DNA from: RUG563 sp964423675
Lineage (GTDB): Bacteria > Bacillota > Clostridia > Christensenellales > Aristaeellaceae
Assembly (NCBI GenBank): GCA_964423675.1
Contig: CAYRFP010000033.1
Location: 1-23,881, forward strand
Direction: 5' to 3'
DNA: 23,881 nt
A model generated the notes under the pieces. The model saw nothing but the letters and a program-made list of their open reading frames with translations. It ran no database searches and was not told the origin of the DNA. Shown piece after piece: positions 22,661-23,881 of the stretch. A program made the translations under genes and the position numbers. How positions within the stretch are numbered: position 1 is the first letter of the stretch; the number at the start of each line of letters is the position of its first letter.

Positions 22661-23215
22661 ATGATTTTATTACTTGTCGGCATAGGACTCACTATCTGCA
22701 TGTTTTTTATCACGCGGCTGCTGATAAATAGCCTGTCGCCAGAACGTTTTCGAAACGTAATGCGGCTGCTGATACCGGCCTATCTGCTGCTGAATCTGTA
22801 TTTCACCCTTCTGATGCGCCAGTCAAATGATGATTATCCAATCATTCTGACGCCGCTGCATTCCTATTTCTCAGTACTTGGGTGGGACATTCAGGGGCTT
22901 TCCGCTTTCAGGCAGATACTACGAGGCGCGTGGAGCGAGCCAGTGGCATGGACGCTTCATCCGCTGATTAGTATTGTGCAAAACTATGTTCTGTTCATTC
23001 CGTTTGGTTTTTTGCTCTGCGGCGCGGCAAAACGACCGCGCACTCCACCCATTCTGCTGCTGGGTTTACTGTTGTCGCTGTTTATAGAGGTGACTCAGCT
23101 GCTGCTGCGCCTTGGATGGTTTGAAGTGGATGATATTTTGCACAATACCCTGGGAACGCTTCTGGGGATCCGCCTATATAGGCGGATGGCAGGGCGCGCT
23201 TCATTGCTGGAATAG
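22661..23215 (+). CDS. VanZ-family membrane protein
   Basis: A 184-residue membrane protein of the VanZ family, named from the teicoplanin-resistance accessory VanZ; most relatives have no established role. Helices are predicted at about 2-20, 35-52, 105-125 and 130-150. The family signature reads NYVLFIPFGFLLCG, then LLGLLLSLFIEVTQLLLRLG, then FEVDDILHNTLGTLLGIRLY. These give the conserved Asn, Phe-Pro-Gly, Glu-Gln and Asp-Asp-Asn positions. An AGGA ribosome site lies about six bases before the ATG. No van resistance genes are in view, so a drug-resistance role should not be assumed. Confidence 0.88.
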   Translation: MILLLVGIGLTICMFFITRLLINSLSPERFRNVMRLLIPAYLLLNLYFTLLMRQSNDDYPIILTPLHSYFSVLGWDIQGLSAFRQILRGAWSEPVAWTLHPLISIVQNYVLFIPFGFLLCGAAKRPRTPPILLLGLLLSLFIEVTQLLLRLGWFEVDDILHNTLGTLLGIRLYRRMAGRASLLE

Positions 23216-23475
23216 GCGAAAAAAGATGGGAACCCGTGCATGGAAAGCTCTGGGGCTTCTGGAAAACTTGGATACACTGTTGGCGGTAGATGGCGCCTGT
23301 TGACATGCTGAAAAGTGACGCGGATTCCGTTTCGGGAAGCAGCGCTTGATGAGGGCTTACATAATACGGAGAACATAACAGGGAGATGAGCTCCGCAAAA
23401 ATTGCTTACTATTTGGACTTCCAAAATCGAGTTATGAAAAATGCCTTGGATTTGCTGATTAAGGCAAAGAATATG

Positions 23476-23516
23476 AAAAAAACTCCGGAAGCATCAAGCA
23501 TTCGGAGTTTTAATTT
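23476..23516 (+). terminator. Terminator-like hairpin downstream of the VanZ-like gene
   Basis: AAAACTCCG (23479-23487) pairs with CGGAGTTTT (23503-23511), with a T-rich tract TTTTAATTTT running out of the stem. It is about 260 bases after the VanZ-like stop, and A's precede the stem, so it may work in both directions. Confidence 0.65.
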
Positions 23517-23794
23517 TAGAAGAGAAAATGAGCAGGAAAGCCCAGCCATCTTATTTCATTCCCATTATCGTATAGCAACTGCAAAAACATGGTGAATGCT
23601 CCTGCGATCCGAGAGAAGGGCCCACATTTCAAAGTAACTGTATCCAATTAGATCAATGAAAAGTCCCTGGCTCCGAATATCTCCTGTGCTTCAACACACA
23701 GCTAATTCAAAACGCCCATGCTTAAGAATTCCCCATCAGCGTGAGAAGTCACCGCCGCTAATAAGCGGCCGTCTAAGGGGTCAGTCCTTGTAAC

Positions 23795-23823
23795 AAAAAA
23801 GGAAGCACCTTTAAGATGCTTCC
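23795..23823 (-). terminator. Terminator of tRNA-Asn
   Basis: On the minus strand GGAAGCATC/GGTGCTTCC (one T-G pair) is followed by six T's (23800-23795). It begins three bases after the tRNA-Asn CCA. Confidence 0.88.
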
Positions 23824-23826
23824 AGA

Positions 23827-23881
<55 letters not shown>

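Larger units (their letters stand above)
23216..23826. other. Intergenic stretch with hairpins, no supported gene
   Basis: About 600 bases. A 69-codon frame (23386-23595) is crossed by a terminator-like hairpin at 23476-23516 and shows no family features, so I do not call it. A smaller palindrome, GCCGCT-AATA-AGCGGC, occurs at 23754-23769. The remainder shows no recognisable signal. Confidence 0.5.

Noticed and set aside
22661..23215. Glycopeptide resistance locus
   Set aside because: VanZ-like genes are common without resistance, and no other van genes are in view.
23386..23595. 69-codon plus-strand ORF
   Set aside because: A terminator-like hairpin runs through it, and the product has no family features.

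Overview
The window looks like chromosome from a Gram-positive, anaerobic member of the Clostridia (Firmicutes), probably an uncultured gut lineage. I infer this from the family mix (DUF3793 beside a flavodoxin, DUF1538 with a PII-like protein, secreted CotH and CHAP proteins, VanZ, a lipoprotein-type binding protein), the Shine-Dalgarno sites and the intrinsic terminators. I had no database, so species and exact family names are from recognition only.

Layout. (1) 1-1583, plus strand: the end of a pyrimidine operon, pyrE (cut by the window edge) and pyrB. The PyrB carries a C-terminal zinc ribbon like that of the regulatory chain PyrI. (2) 1732-3821, minus strand: a HAD phosphatase-like gene and a Nif3-like gene. 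(3) 4058-12405, minus strand: the centrepiece. An AraC-type regulator gene is followed by an operon encoding a DUF3793 protein, a flavodoxin, a NifH-like iron protein, a complete FecBCD/BtuCDF-type importer (lipoprotein, permease, ATPase) and two nitrogenase component 1-like subunits. (4) 12617-12980: a possible small ORF or RNA, then tRNA-Pro(CGG) and tRNA-Thr(CGT). (5) 13374-14588, plus strand: a class I aminotransferase. (6) 14646-21316, minus strand: a six-gene envelope operon (flippase-like membrane protein, DUF1538 transporter-like protein, tandem PII-like protein, CHAP protein, a 94-residue unknown, CotH-family protein). (7) 21919-23881: tRNA-Ala(CGC), a scar of diverged repeats that may be an insertion-sequence remnant, a VanZ-like gene and a partial tRNA-Asn(GTT).

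Most interesting system. The nitrogenase-like operon encodes an electron chain (flavodoxin to NifH-like protein to an N/B-like heterodimer) woven into the same transcript as an importer for chelated metal, heme or cobalamin-type ligands. No nifB, nifE, nifN or other cofactor-assembly gene is present, so nitrogen fixation is unlikely. One component 1 subunit keeps three cluster cysteines. In the other, the aligned positions are Ser, Thr and Ala. This asymmetry recalls dark protochlorophyllide reductase (BchN/BchB) more than NifDK. I infer an uncharacterised reductase acting on an imported metal chelate or tetrapyrrole, or on a product of one. The cysteine-bearing subunit has an apparent frameshift near its 3' end. 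Restoring the frame adds 56 residues and ends in a 4-base overlap with the next gene. A shared inverted repeat upstream of both the regulator gene and the operon suggests common control.
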